This document shows, in pieces, positions 43,831-57,300 of a stretch of 64,000 nucleotides of DNA. The DNA is taken from contig JABAKD010000028.1 of assembly GCA_012845835.1 (NCBI GenBank), positions 12,021,717-12,085,716 on the forward strand, in the 5' to 3' direction. Source of the DNA: Undaria pinnatifida. Its lineage: Eukaryota; Sar; Phaeophyceae; Laminariales; Alariaceae. Positions within the stretch are counted from its first letter, which is position 1; every line of letters starts with the position of its first letter. A program made the position numbers and the translations under genes. The notes below the pieces were generated by a model, which was not told where the DNA came from, ran no database searches, and saw only the letters and a list, made by a program, of their open reading frames with translations.

Positions 43831-46433
43831 AGCGCTGCTGGTTGCTTGTAGCGACTTGAGCACTGCCCACAAAGACACCCCCTCGGTGCAAGCAGAATCT
43901 GCCTGGTCGGTGATAACCCGACGTGCTCCGTCCCCACGCTGTAGGGATGGATGCGAGGGTCTATGTTAAGACCACACCCGTGCAGAATAATGAGTACACC
44001 CCCCCCCCCCGACTACAGTAGTTTGGAGTGTTGTCGGTGTCGTTCTATGCAGGTCTGAATCACTGTATGGTGGTCATGTGTGAGTTTAAGTGTGCTTTTG
44101 TATATATTCGAGATGGGAATGGCTGTACTCTGCACACCTGCCGCTTCCGGGATACTCGTATTGGATAGGGATAGTTATGGTCGAAGTAGGTTTTATGATT
44201 TTTTCGTGCGTCGTGGGACCAGCGCATTGCATCAAGGGTGAGGACATGGTTCAATGGTGAGAAGGCATCAAACGTTTTTTTAGGTCAGGCGGCATGTATG
44301 TAGTCTACCTCGCTAGTATTGAAGTACCAGTAGCGGTTACTCACAACAAAATACAATATTGCGTTATAGCAATTTGCATGCGATGTTTTCCATTAATTTA
44401 TACCTGGTACTTCGAAGTATGAGATTATCGAAGGGAAAGCAGGTGGTCGAGTTCGAATAGTGAAAATGGCGACGAATTGGCTAAGGTGTCTTCGACTCAG
44501 GATGTCTGCCCCCGTACACGTGTCCCAAGCTTGACGAGTATTGCCTCGATGTAGGCAGTCGACCCTGACGTTGAGGCATCGTCGCATTTCACATCAGGCC
44601 ACTTCAAACATCATTGACATATATATAAAATTACCTTTGCGTGAGGGTGCTGCTTCGAATACCGAGCATGACGTTAAGGCGTCGCTTGCGGAGAAGGCCA
44701 CTTCCAACATGATGATTTTATTTTCACTTGCTCGACGCGCGGTTTGGCCTTGGCCTCAAAGCCAACTGAACGATTGGGGTCTCCATATGAGGCTATGCCT
44801 CAATAATGCTGTGTTTAGTCGTGCCCTTGTTTTGGCGAACAATGGGTTGTACACTGGTACTATTGTAGTTATTGGTCAATGAACGGTGTTTTGCACGTCG
44901 ATAACGTCCATGTGCCAGGAGAAAACAACACGCGCGCTGAAACCGACCGATGCGTGCCGCGTCCATATAAGCGCGCATCTTTCAAATAACTTTTAATTAT
45001 CGCTGCGATGGCCGGGTGTAACCTACCCAAGCCAAGCCAACATGTGCGATATCCCGTCCAGTTTAGCGGAGATATTTGTGGAGGAAAGTCCCAATGCGTC
45101 CGATCAAAATGCTTCCGTCTGTATGAAAATGAGTGGCATAAACACTGTAAACACTAACGAAATTAATCAAATCCATCATAAATAATCAACACCAGCATCA
45201 CAGCATCACATACACGTCAAGCATCCACATCTCCCTCACGGAAACATAATGTGTCTCCTGTTGCGCGGTAAAGGGTTCATAATCGAGACGAAGAAGCCGG
45301 TACTGAGTCCGGCATGATTACCCGGAGTCTAATCAAACCGGCACATTTGGGGACGGGCCTCTTATTCATAGTCAACATGGTCTCTTTCCACAAGCTCGCT
45401 TGTTTGTATATGTCTGAGCGAAGTTTGCGTGCGTGCATATTGCGAAATGGTTTACCCCGCCGTCTCCCGTAATCCGTGTGGATTTATATCCATCCGCCTT
45501 TACGGCGCGTGCTGCGCCCAACACGTGCCGCTGCGCGCAACATGCCTTCCAGGTCATGCTACGCTTCGCGCAACAGCAAGGCAGCTCTAATTAACGCCCT
45601 GCTATGGACGCGCTCCGCCGAAATCTTGATTAAGTCGTCGTGTCTCCCAACCAACAACGTTGTTGTTGTTTTTTTGGGTGATCGTTCAGGAGTGTGAAGC
45701 GTTCGCACGTCAAGATCGGCGAGTTGCGTGGTGGATTAGCTGACTGTCTCATTACAGGGTGGTTGCAGTAAGCTGTTCGATAAGATCCTGTAACCTCAGG
45801 GCAGGAAAGATGCCCCCTGATTAGATGCCCCGAAGGGCAAGAACGGCTCAATTGTCCATGCATTCTTAGTAGCACCTTCTGTTAATTGAGTATACGGGTG
45901 AGGGCGTGCAGAGACGGACCGAGCGATGGCGCGAGCGACGCTGGTGGTGCAAGACCGCTAAGTACTGTCAGTACTGTCAACCGAGCGGTGAGGTCGATCG
46001 CCCGACCGACCGTGCGATCGAGCGAGAAGAAACCGAACAATCCAACAAAAAAAAAATGTACCAGGTATGACCTAAATCATCATCAACAACAACGACAACA
46101 ACACTGACTGGCAATATCATCATTTTGTTTTATACACAGAGGTAGTTGTTACCAAGGATGCCCAAGTTCCATGTGTTGTAATCGCCTGTTGAACAAACTG
46201 ATATGCTGAAGGGGGGGAGGGAGAGGGGAGGATAACGGACGAAGCTTCCTCAAGGCCAAACCTAACCTTTTCACTGAATTAAATAGACCGGATAGTGCAC
46301 ACTACTTACTGTAGAGCTACACAGAAGCGACGTTCTCGCCGATTGTACAATACATTGTATTAAACATCATCCTCGCTTTCGATTGGACGTCAAACCCAAC
46401 AGTCACTCGTGCCGCTTCTTACCTTAACCCTTT
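43831..46433. other. Unassigned
   Basis: No gene is recognised. 43915-43980 shares a block with 14.87-14.91 kb (inverted). 44570-44715 contains two diverged copies of a block of about 48 bases (TGACGTTRAGGCRTCG...GGCCACTTC). Frames of up to 113 codons carry no domain. Confidence 0.35.
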
Positions 46434-46513
46434 TAGCACCGCACTCCCGACTTGGGGACTAATCACTTGTAGTTAGACCAGCAGGTGAAGTTTAGGAGTT
46501 GTAAATGGATTAA
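46434..46513. mobile_element. MITE-like element, family D
   Basis: TTAACCCTTTTAGCACC at the left and GTAAATGGATTAA at the right are inverted ends. The middle has GGGGACTAATCACTTGTAGT, matching 22.08 and 25.1 kb. Confidence 0.55.
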
Positions 46514-48238
46514 CATCATAGACTATACTTTGTTTCCCCCGTAGACTCGTATCCTTCAGACATGCCGGGCTGTATTACGTAGTATATACTGGTCTTGGGG
46601 TTTACCTCTTCTTTGACTGTAAAAATATCTGTGCAACTCCACTATAACAACGCTGTTTCTACGTTCATATTTCTACATTCATACCAAACCGTCGTCAGCT
46701 CGACGACAGACGAAACATAAAAGTATGTAAGTACGCACGCACCCAAAAATGATGCTAGCCAAGGCTACTGACCTTTAGTGTACACATCTACGTAGAGCAC
46801 TCCACACGTGACGTTTGTGGCGGCTAACCGGTAGCTTCCGAGTTGGGGACAAACCTAAACTTGTTTGGTGACTGAGGCTACGGTAGGGACCCGGGTATCT
46901 CCATTTTCATTCGTACCGAGCGTAGGCCATTCAAAAAGGGGCTCGATTATTTTTGTTAGCGCCATGTAACATCAAACCACCTCATGCGGGTGCATATCGC
47001 CGAATCGAAAAACACAAAAGAGGTGGCCACTTACGCGAGTGGGCCTGAGCTGCTGAAAGAAGAAGCCCCAAACGTGACTCCTCTGCGAAGGTATTAGCTG
47101 TGTAGGCAGGCGATAACGCTTGCCAGAGGAAATGAGGGGACACTTGATATAGATCAGAATCCCGCAACGGGGGAGAGGGGATATCATAACACCTCTACAC
47201 CAGGTGACATTAGACTATGTCAGTTATGGTCACGAACTACTGCAGAATGCACCATGTCGTAGCTCTGTGTGTGTTATGGTCGGCAGAAAATGGCGATACT
47301 TCATGAAAAGCATCGCACATCACATCCGATCAGAGAGTAGTATCCATACTTTATAGCTATAGCTTACTTAGTTTTGAGTGGCATTTTCTTTGGTTGACTG
47401 CTACTACTACTGTGTTGGTAGTCGGTTGTGCTGATGTGGTTGGTCTGCTGTTGGGTACTACCAGGTACAGTATGATAATATGATACCGGGGGGGTACTAA
47501 GTAGTAACTGAAAGATCTCGCGCCAAAACACCCCGTGTGGTCAAGAAAACACGTAGTTGATTGACGGGGAGTCGATTCTTCGGGGGTAAGATATCTGAAA
47601 GCGAAGCAGTACGAGTACGACCCCACAGCGGTGTGTAAGCCCTTCCTGTTCCTATCCAGGGTACTATATACCATAGTCTAAAGCTTTTCGGGCCATGTGG
47701 CTATCACCGCTGCTGCTGTGCACGAGCTTTGCAAGATCTTTGGGACTTCAAACCCTGCTTCGGAAAGAAAAACTGTCGGAAAAACTGACGATTTTAGCAT
47801 CGACCACACAAATCAACCCCGGCCGCCGGGATATTCATTGGTATATCATAGGGGGGAGGGTCCGAACAGCGCAATGGAGTGAGCAGTACCACACGCGCGT
47901 AGCATGGTGATTGGTGATACTCGTTCTGCTGCACGCTCTTCCTAGAAGCATTTTGATAAGATCGCTATACTACGTAGTATCATCGTCGTTTCTTCGGTCG
48001 CTACTTGTACACGGGCTCGAAAAGACCCAACTGCAAAACCCAACCCTCCGGAATGTGTTTTGGATTTTGGATCTTGTGCCTGATGTTTGACAATTTGTTC
48101 CCGCCTGTGTTCGGCCTCCAATCTAGGTTGGAAACCTGGTCAAAATTTCAAATTTTGATCACTGCTGCTGTGGTGAGCGGGCAAGCCTTTTTGTCGTCTT
48201 TGGATCGGCAGGAACAGAGCTGTGGGGCAGGAAATTCC
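46514..48238. other. Unassigned; upstream of RecQ
   Basis: A frame at 47697-47882 (VHELCKIFGTSNPASERKTV) could be an upstream exon of the helicase, but it has no family motif. No promoter element is identified. Confidence 0.35.
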
Positions 48239-48310
48239 ATGGAGAACGAGCTTCGGCGATGCTTGAAATCCAATTGGGGCCATGAAAGGTTCCGGCCATA
48301 TCAGCTCGAG
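48239..48310 (+). CDS. RecQ exon 1 (motif 0)
   Basis: 24 codons from ATG with a GT donor (CTCGAG|GTACTG), phase 0. An acceptor-like GGATCGGCAG at 48201-48210 means the exon may begin upstream of the ATG. Confidence 0.85.
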
Positions 48311-51300
48311 GTACTGCTTTACATGCCTGGTCTTTGCTATATTCTCAGGAGTTGTCTTCATGTTGATTTGATCTCACAGATCATCTGTACTTGATTTAAA
48401 GACGAAAGCTTGGTGAACCTCGACCATACGACGAGACATCGAGTAGCTCGTGGATGGTCTGTCTGGGAATTGAGACAGAGCCATGATCGTGCCTTCAGTA
48501 AGGTATGTATGCTATGTTTCCAAGGTCTAGAGTGCGTCATGTAGGACACATTGCTCAGTCAACCTTGAATCCTCTGCAGGTTCTTTGGAGCGAGTTACGA
48601 AATTCTCAATGCACGTACAATATTCAGCATATTTCAAGCCGGATTTCAGATTTTCGAAAATTGAAAATTGAATTTTTATTTTTTCACACTCCGGACAGCT
48701 CATGAGCAACAAGTAGCTCATCTGTCGTTTACCTGTTAGACCTATACCTCTCGCCTACAGAACATCAGTGCAGATGAGCTATTTCCTTTAGCTTAAACCA
48801 GGGAAACACGTGTAGCTCATGCAGCTCCGTATAGCTCACCCCGGTGAACCATGTGCAGCTCATGAAGCTCTTATGGCTCACCCTGGGCAACTATGGCATA
48901 TGACTATATCTTATTATAAAAACTAAAAAACACTCCAGCCGTGAGATCGAATATTTTGTCGAAACTCATTTTTGCAAGCTGTGTGTGATACTCCGATCGC
49001 GCGTATTACGAGTTGTGTGTCCTCATTAAGAATATAGGTCGGCGACTCCCCTTGCAACTACAGTGTAGCTATCAGGGTCAACAGGGTGATGTTAGGCAGT
49101 CTGTGCGCGGAAACTATAAAACCCGTTTCTGAGGGGGACAAAATCTGACAGCTGTGGACGGAAATGCATCAGTTTATCAAGTGAATCCTGTAAGTAGAAT
49201 TTCCGGTGAGGGGAGGGCGGAGTTTTGAAGGACGCGGGGGCCTGGCTTTGATCAAAAGGGGAGCGGGAGGGGGGGAGGGGGGGGAGGAGACGGGTGGGGC
49301 AGGTCAATTTGTGCGTGGAAACTATAAGTTCTTCTTGTGGGGGAGGGGGGGGGAAATGTGCCAGGGGGAGCGGGGGGCGGGAGGGGAGGGCTTTAGGTCG
49401 CATAGATGTAGGGGTTTGCTATACGCGTGGTGCTAGGTCTAGGCGATGGTGCGGGTGGTGGGGAAGGAGGGGGCGTTGGGGGCGGGGGTGGGTGGGAAAT
49501 GCAGCAGCAGCATGGACGGCTCTAAAACGATAACGAGGCGATGTCCAGGGCGTGGAAGTGTTTATTTCTCTGGCGGATTTCGATATTAGGTGGGGCGTTT
49601 AAGCAAGAGGAAGCGAGGGAAAAAAATAAAAAAAAGGGGGGGGGGGGGGGGGGGTTTAAGAGGTTTAGGTCAACCAGATACAGCTCAAGCTTCGAAAGCA
49701 TGAGCAGATGAGCTACGTTCTACCGCGTATATTCGTAATTCAACCCGGGAAAACATGTGCAGCTCATGTAGCTCATATAGCTCACCAGTGAGCTACCCTC
49801 GAAAGGAGCTATTAATAGCTCGAGCTACGGTGAGCTGAGTAGTCCGAAGTTTTGAGTATTCCACACGTCGTGCAGGTTGTACCAGGTATGTCAATTGTGG
49901 AGAACCAAACAAGTACCCAAACGCACCACCTTCTGCTCAGCATGCGTGTTTGTCCAAAATCCAACAAAATACGCAAACACGCCACCTTCTGCTCCAGCAG
50001 ATATTTTCAGCTCGTGAGCTAGCTCATCGATCATGTATAGCCCACGCGTTCATTACAGGTGCAGATGAGCTACCTCCTATAGCTCATTCCGGGGAAACAC
50101 GTGCAGCTCCTATAGCGCACCCTGGGCAAATATGTGCAGATGAGCTACCTTCTATAGCTCAAGCTTATAATTATTGCCCTCCGACAATAAAGCGTAGATG
50201 TCGTCCCGATACAAATCGGATATCCTTCCATAAAGCAGTAGTATCTCTCTCATGACCCTCTGCCAACCATTTCCCCATTTCCTTTCCCCACGTCTTTTCA
50301 TTATATTAATAGCTATTACTTCGTTCCCCCACATCTTCTCATTTTAGGTAACACCGATATTGTCTACCCTAATCCTCATCAACATTCCAACCCCAGGCCA
50401 TTGGCCGCAGTCCTCCGGCTTCTTCCTCCCTTCCCCACGCGGCCTGGCGGTCCGTCAAGGCTAGTGGATATCTATTTACTCTTCGCGAAATCGCGACCTG
50501 GGTGGTCACAGAGATGATCTAGAAGAGGCGTTCCTTGCAGACGCCTTTCCGCAATAGGGGCGATCCGTCCGTCCCTCCGACTATGCTGGCCGTTACCTTT
50601 GAAAACAAGTGCAGATGACCTACGTCCTATAGCTCAAGCCGGGAAAACAGGTGTAGTTCATGTAGCTCGTATAGCTCACCGGTGAGCTACCCTCGAAAAT
50701 ATCTAGCTCGAGCTGCGGCGAGCTGATCTGTCAGGGGTGTGAAAGAAGTAGACTAACAAGCTATAAACTCGTTTGGCCTGGTCGATGTTACTTGCCGAGT
50801 GCGGTAGCTAACTTGTTATCTTCCCCGGGATTTCAAGCAAACCGCATCCCGAAGGGGAATCCTGTTCGTAGATCAAAGAAATGTATACCGTAGTCTAAGC
50901 CTAGACTACACGACGATCATTCCCACGTTCACGTTTAGCTGGGGCCTAATCTATCTACGTACAAAATTAATACGCTTTCTCGGGCTGCAGTATTGACAGC
51001 TTCAGCCAGTAGAAAATATACTCTATATTCAACACAGTCATTACACCAGTATACTGGACAGCGCCAGTATACGGTACTAGATCGCAGCGAGCAACGCCTT
51101 TCTACCGCCTGGTTTATGCTCGTTTGCCATTATCGCTGGAACCACGAGTTCGGGGATCAGGCACTGACCATTGCGGCTTGACATCCTGGTGTGGAAGTCC
51201 TCTATAGGCCTAGGCCAAAATTAGAGGAATGACGGAGGGTAGATGAGATGAAGCCCATCAGACTAATGATCACAGGCATATTTTATGTAGAAGTAAAGTA

Positions 51301-54300
51301 GCACCAGGTATTATACGTCCTGCCTCTGAATATCTGGTGCGACATGTTCTCGGTAGAAACATGCCAGTTGTCTCCAGAGGTACTCCTAGATCGTTATGAC
51401 AAACTCAACTCTCTCGTAGGCCTCGTCCACTCAATCGGCCTCCCTGGTGATACACTCAACTGATTTTCCTGGTACCTGGTACTGGTATGTGTTTTTATAT
51501 CAAACTAAAAGCACGCTTCAGCTGTGATGTCGGTGGTTTTGTCGAAACTCATATCTGCATGCCGTGTGTGTTCTTCGATCGCACGTGGTACAGGGTGTGA
51601 ATGTTCTCATGGAGGATATAGGGCGGTGACTCCCGCTTGTGCTATTGTAGTTAGTACCAGGGTCAACAGGGCGATGCAGTCATTCAGCCTTCCACCATTC
51701 TGTGCATGGAAAACATTGTTTTATGTCATAACGTAGGTGATCGAAGCATCCTTGGAGGGGAGGGATGCTTTTGTACTCATGGCTACGGGCTCCGGGAAGT
51801 CCGTTTGTTACCAACTTCCAGCAGGCATGTATTATACACTATATCAGTACAGGCCCTCTCATATTAAACCGAGATATTGGTTATTAGGCGAGAAAGGCTG
51901 TGTCCTACCCTGCAGTAAATTTAGTATAACAGTTGCTGAAGCTTTTTCCCCATAGTGTATAGGCTTAAGTTTGTTGTGGGACTGTTTCTTACGAGAGGGC
52001 CGGTTCGTAGTGTATTGTACCCGTGCATGCTTGTGTCGTGCAGCGAGTTTGAGAGTTTCGAATTATAAAAGTAGTAGGACTGTGTGAGTTGGCGGACTAT
52101 ACTGTGATGCTGAGTATCTGTGATGGTAAGTCGGCGACTGGTGTTCAGTTGGCTAGGTATTGCGGCAGTTGATGAAATTGCGTGCGGAAATTTGCGGAGT
52201 TCTGCATGCTTGCATCTGATTGGCGCGTTTTTAGGACGACTACTAATTGTAGTGATTTTATTGATATTGACCACAGTAAGTCAGTTTGTTGTGTTCATTG
52301 ATATCGACTAAGTCTGCTCGTGGTGTTTATTGATATTGACTAAGTCAGTTAGTTGTGTTTATTGACACTGGCTAAGTCAGTCAGTGGTGTTTATTGACAC
52401 TGGCTAAGTCAGTGGTGTTTATTGATATTGGCCAAGTCAGTTGGTGGTGTTTATTGACATAGACTAAGCCAGTTAGTGGTGTTTGTTGATGTTGACTAAC
52501 GGTAAGTCAGTTAATGGCGTTTATTAGTATTGATTACGTCAGTTAGTGGACTTTGACTCCGCCACCAAAGTAACAAGTAGCACGGTGGCCGTCAAGTCCA
52601 ACTGGCTTGCAGCCCCCTATCAAACTGTCAGCGGTATTCCGGTCTAAGGTATGATAAGTTACGATACATTCAGCCGAACTACGTTTAGACCTACGATACA
52701 CACCTTCAGGGACTGAAAATTCGTGCAAGGGTCATCATGGTCTTGATATTGTGGGGAACGAGTGTGCCGTGCCTGTCAGGCAAGCCGCCTCTCGTCAGGT
52801 TCGTCACATACTTGAAAGTACCTGGTATTCGGTTGTAGAATGTCGCATTCTATACCTGGAAGTATAGGTCATCCTTTTTTCATGTCAGGGCTGACACTAA
52901 GATTTGCGTCGAAACCCGCCTTCCCCGCTTGTAACAGTGACTCAACATTCGGGGCAGACTGGCCCTGTGACGGTGGTGGTTAGCCCCCTCATTTCTCTCA
53001 TGGAGGACCAGGTGAGGGGAGGAGGTGTCGGCCGATAAGCAGGCGCTCCATCAGACCCCGTTGTATTGTATTTTCGCCGGGTGGGCTAATGCAGTGGGTA
53101 CTGCTGTACTTCTTGTCGGGCTTTGCTCTTGCTAACCCTAATGAGACTCCAGAGGGGAAAACGTGACGGCTGTAACTGAAGATTACAGCCTCAGCCACAC
53201 GAACTAGCCCAGGATCCTGGGGTGAGGGATGACTCCGAGGTAAAACGTACCAGGTTCGTGGGAAGGAGCTGCACAGCACGCACGAAGCAGAACCATCCTA
53301 GTGGTGCTCGACGCTCTTCCTGCAAGGTCGGTAACGCCGCGCATGTCGTATTTTTGGTATCTATACACGGCACCCAAAAGGTTAATAGTCAATACCTGGC
53401 CGCGCTGAGGGGATGTCAGCAGTAGTGTTTGGTGCCTGTATACGACATCTCTTGTTGTGATTTTGCTCTACCTGATCGCGTTTGGACAGGACTCCAGCAG
53501 TAGCAGTGTTGCCCGGTGTCTCTTTAAAACACGTTCTATGTATTGAACCTCGTGTCGCACTTCTCTATCTGGTTGCGTCAAGAGTCAGTATCGTTTGCAA
53601 TGAACCTCTTGCTCCGCTTTGCCCTACCTGGTCGCTTTGGAGGTACTACAGTAGTACTGTCCGGTCCTGGCCGCGTTGAGAGGACTAGTCTATAATGGAG
53701 TTTGGTACGTTGCTAATAGCCACCAGGCCGTTGCTACACGTCACCATTCTACAGCAACATTGTCCGGTCTCTATAATAAACACACCGACAAGCCACGTCC
53801 ACACATATCCTTGATAATTTGCGCAAAACAGACTGCCAGTTTGGATTCGCGCTTCGCGTTCACGATCACAAAATATCTTTGGCCACGGCTTGGTCCTTGT
53901 CCTGTAACGGGATATCGGCATGCGTGGTCGGCGGTGCGTCAGAGATGAAGATGTAGTACGACGCCATTAAAGGCCCACAGTCCTTTGACACTATCTTTAG
54001 AATTTCGCACATACAATACTAGTGCCCTCTCCATAGCGCCGGTTGAGTAGTACCGGTTGCCCACTATAGTGGCTGTGAAAGCGCGTGACACAGGTGGGAA
54101 CAACCAGTAGTGACAGTATGCGTAGTGCCGGTCGCCGCTATGGTGCCGGTATTTCCCTCTATGGTGCACATTCTTGCGCTGTAGAGAGGGACCACCACTG
54201 CTTTTACTGACAACCTTGGTTTCACTGTGTGCTATATACCTGTAATATATTTGGCGAAGGTGCTTTCTCTGCGCAACAACGGGATATCGGCGTGCATGGT

Positions 54301-57300
54301 TGGCGGTGCGTCGGACACAAAGACAGAGGACGACGCTATTAAGGGGCGATTCCCCCTGGTTTTCGTCACGCCCGAGAAGGTGATTGGGTGGTTGATTGGT
54401 GGAGATCCAGCCAATAAGACTGGTCTAACTGTCGTGCTTGTGTTGTGCCTCGTCGGTGTAGATTGAGCCAATAAGGTCGAGCGGACTGCCGTGCTCGTAA
54501 ATACGGTGCTTTCGATTTCTGATTTCTGTTGGGTTAGCAAAAAAATGTAGTAATAGTGTTGAAACCGACAAACGCCGTATAAAACCCAAGGCCAACCAAC
54601 TCGCGAACAATTTGAGTTAAACCTAAAATATGGTTGGAACACATGTTTCTAACCTATTTTTTGCCTTGGGTTATGACTTTCGACGGTTTCAATACTGGTA
54701 CTACATATTTTCCTACCTAACTCCCGCTCAACCATTTTTTTCATCCCGCAAACACCCCTCACCCTAATACATCTTATCGCGTACTTCTAGGACCTTGATT
54801 TTTGGTCGTTTAGGCTTCCATCTCATGGAGCATTCAAGGAGGGGAAGGTTTTTGTGAGGGGGATGAACATGGTGTCGCGCCTTTAACTGCTGGTATTGAC
54901 GTGGTGTAAGAAATTGCCATTGCAGGCACGGGGTGCTCAGTATATTGTAAATTGTACTCATGCGCGTGTGTGTTTTTATGTATTTGTGGTCTGCTGGGTG
55001 TTTTGTTTTGGAAATGGAGCTCCGCTCAGCGAGCGTAAGCGTTGACCGAAGCGGCGAGCTGCTGACAACTGTTTTTTGTACGATGTTCTCTCGCGCGGTA
55101 CTGCGTTGTCTATGCAAACTGTCCTCGTACGAGGTATTCGTAATCTTCTCCTGTCGGCTCTTTCAGGTGCTGCCAGTACCTAGCCCTGTTGTGGGCACTG
55201 CCAGTGCCAGTGGCAGTGCCAGTGCCAGTACCAGTGCCAATGCCAGTGACGGAGTGCTTTTGTTATAGAGGTGGCTGTTTTTTTTCTGGCCGAAAACACC
55301 GCTGAATGACGAGACGCCCCTATTGTGGAATCTAACCTAACCTAAACTACCCAACATGGTTCGAATGGTTTGCGATTCACGTTCTGTCCCTGTGCCTGTT
55401 GGGTTATTTCACGGGTCGCGCTTTCACGTTTCCCGAGTCAAAGGACGGGTGAGTTAGAGACCTCTTCGTGCTATTATACCATATTGCACGAGGAGCCGCA
55501 GACAAATTCGGGGCTACTCCTATCGTAACAGCTAACTCTGTGGGAGACGCATGTACCACGGCAGAGGCGCACCTTTTTTTTCTGAGGATCATGATCACTT
55601 GAGGAGTTCTGCACCTCGCCCAAAAAACTGATTTGGAGAAGAATAAAAATTCTAGGCGATGAACAATTTCTATGGCCTAGGCATAACAGCGGAACATGTT
55701 GCCAAAACAGGAACGAAATTCTGACGATTTTTGAATAATAAGGAGCGTTGTCCTTGAGAAACAAAACCGTTTCAGCCAAAAAGTGCTACATCTAGCCTAG
55801 CACGCGTCGGGACCGATGTCCATACGATAGCGTCCCTAAAAACGACGATTGAGATCTAACCAAGCGCCTTGGAAGGGCGTGCGGCTGTTCGAGTATCACC
55901 ATGTTGCACGCGTGACGCACAGCTCCTAGTTTTGCAGTCAGGGCACATCCTCTTCCCCAGCAGTCCGGGCTCCGTTCATCATGTCACATGGTCGATGCAA
56001 TCGTCGTCAAGTTGTCCCTCCCCCGCATTTTCCCTCTGAATTAGTTAATCCATATTTTTTTATGAACGAGACCAGCCTCGTCTCTGTGACTCAATCCCCT
56101 CTGTAAAACCAGTTTCCTTGCGTGCGATCCCCTGTGTCCAATTCTCTGCATGCAACCCACTCTGTTCAACCAACCCTTCGTGCAACCCTCCGTGCGGTTC
56201 GTGGTGGGGAAGGTGGCGACATGGGGACACGCACTAAGGAACATGGAGAGTGGGCCGGGCCTGGCGTTGTTCGCGGTGGACGAGAGCCACTGTGTCGCCG
56301 AGTGGGGACACGACTTCCGGAAATCATATATGGAGCTTCGATCCCTCAGGCAGATGTTCCCCAAGGCAAGCGTTGCTAAGATATAGGGGTGTTGGCTACC
56401 TGTTGGGCTATTCCAGTTGCGTGGCTGAAGTAGGCCCGCAGGTAGGGTTTCCAACTAAGGAAAGGCTACATGAGTCACGTAACCAAAATAGCCCAGTAGG
56501 TCAGAGGCTTCTGCCTAACAAGGGGTGGCGCTTTTTTGGGCCGTTGTTTGGGGGACGGATGAGTCTCATCCCGTTGTTGTCATCGCCTTAGCATCAAGGT
56601 ATTTACCATTGTTTTATGACCCCTTCATAACCATGCCATCGTCACGCTACCATCCCATTATTATCACGTCATGATCCGATGCCGACCTTGTACCCGATGG
56701 TTAAAACGTTAGTGTTTGTGCTTTGCGTCTGATTCTGTGCGCAGGTGCCGATCATGGCTCTCACAGCTACTGCCACTCCTCGAGTCCAGTCCGAGATTAT
56801 GGCCGGCTTGGGACTCCGCGACCCCTTGGTGGCCAAGACGTCGTTCAACAGATGGAACCTACACTACGCGGCGAGTCACCTCCACCGAACAACCGCCCAT
56901 AGCCTTTCGGGATTCCAACCCAGCCAGTCACCTGGAGTATGAACCGCCTACAGAGGGCGTTACTTTCGAGCGTAGAATATAGCGCCGCCAGCCGGTGATG
57001 ATGGTGACGATGATGGTGATGAGGATTTTATCACATTAGCTCATTTCCATGAAATCTCGCCGGCGTTCACAAAGAAGGTTAAAACCGGTATGCTGCGTTG
57101 TGTCGACCTCCAGTCCTGATGGTCACGTTGGAATATGACCGCGGTGTAACTTCGTGGTAGGGCTTGGTTGTTTTTTTGCGAGCGTAATGCTGATTGGAGC
57201 ATGATTCAACTTGTCGCCCACTCGGCGTCGTTTGCGGGCTTTTCAGATGCCTTCGCCGCGTGTCTCGATAGCACCCTCTGCTTTGTGAAGCGGTGCTCCG

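Noticed and set aside
48690-50735. Possible CRISPR-like array of AGCTCAT repeats
   Set aside because: The units are degenerate, contiguous and palindromic in parts, with no unique spacers. The setting is a eukaryotic intron.
56871-56938. Extension of RecQ exon 6 to a GT donor at 56938
   Set aside because: It would insert about 22 residues (HLHRTTAHSLSGFQ-like) with no family counterpart. The GC donor at 56870 gives a better-sized helicase, though this is not proven.
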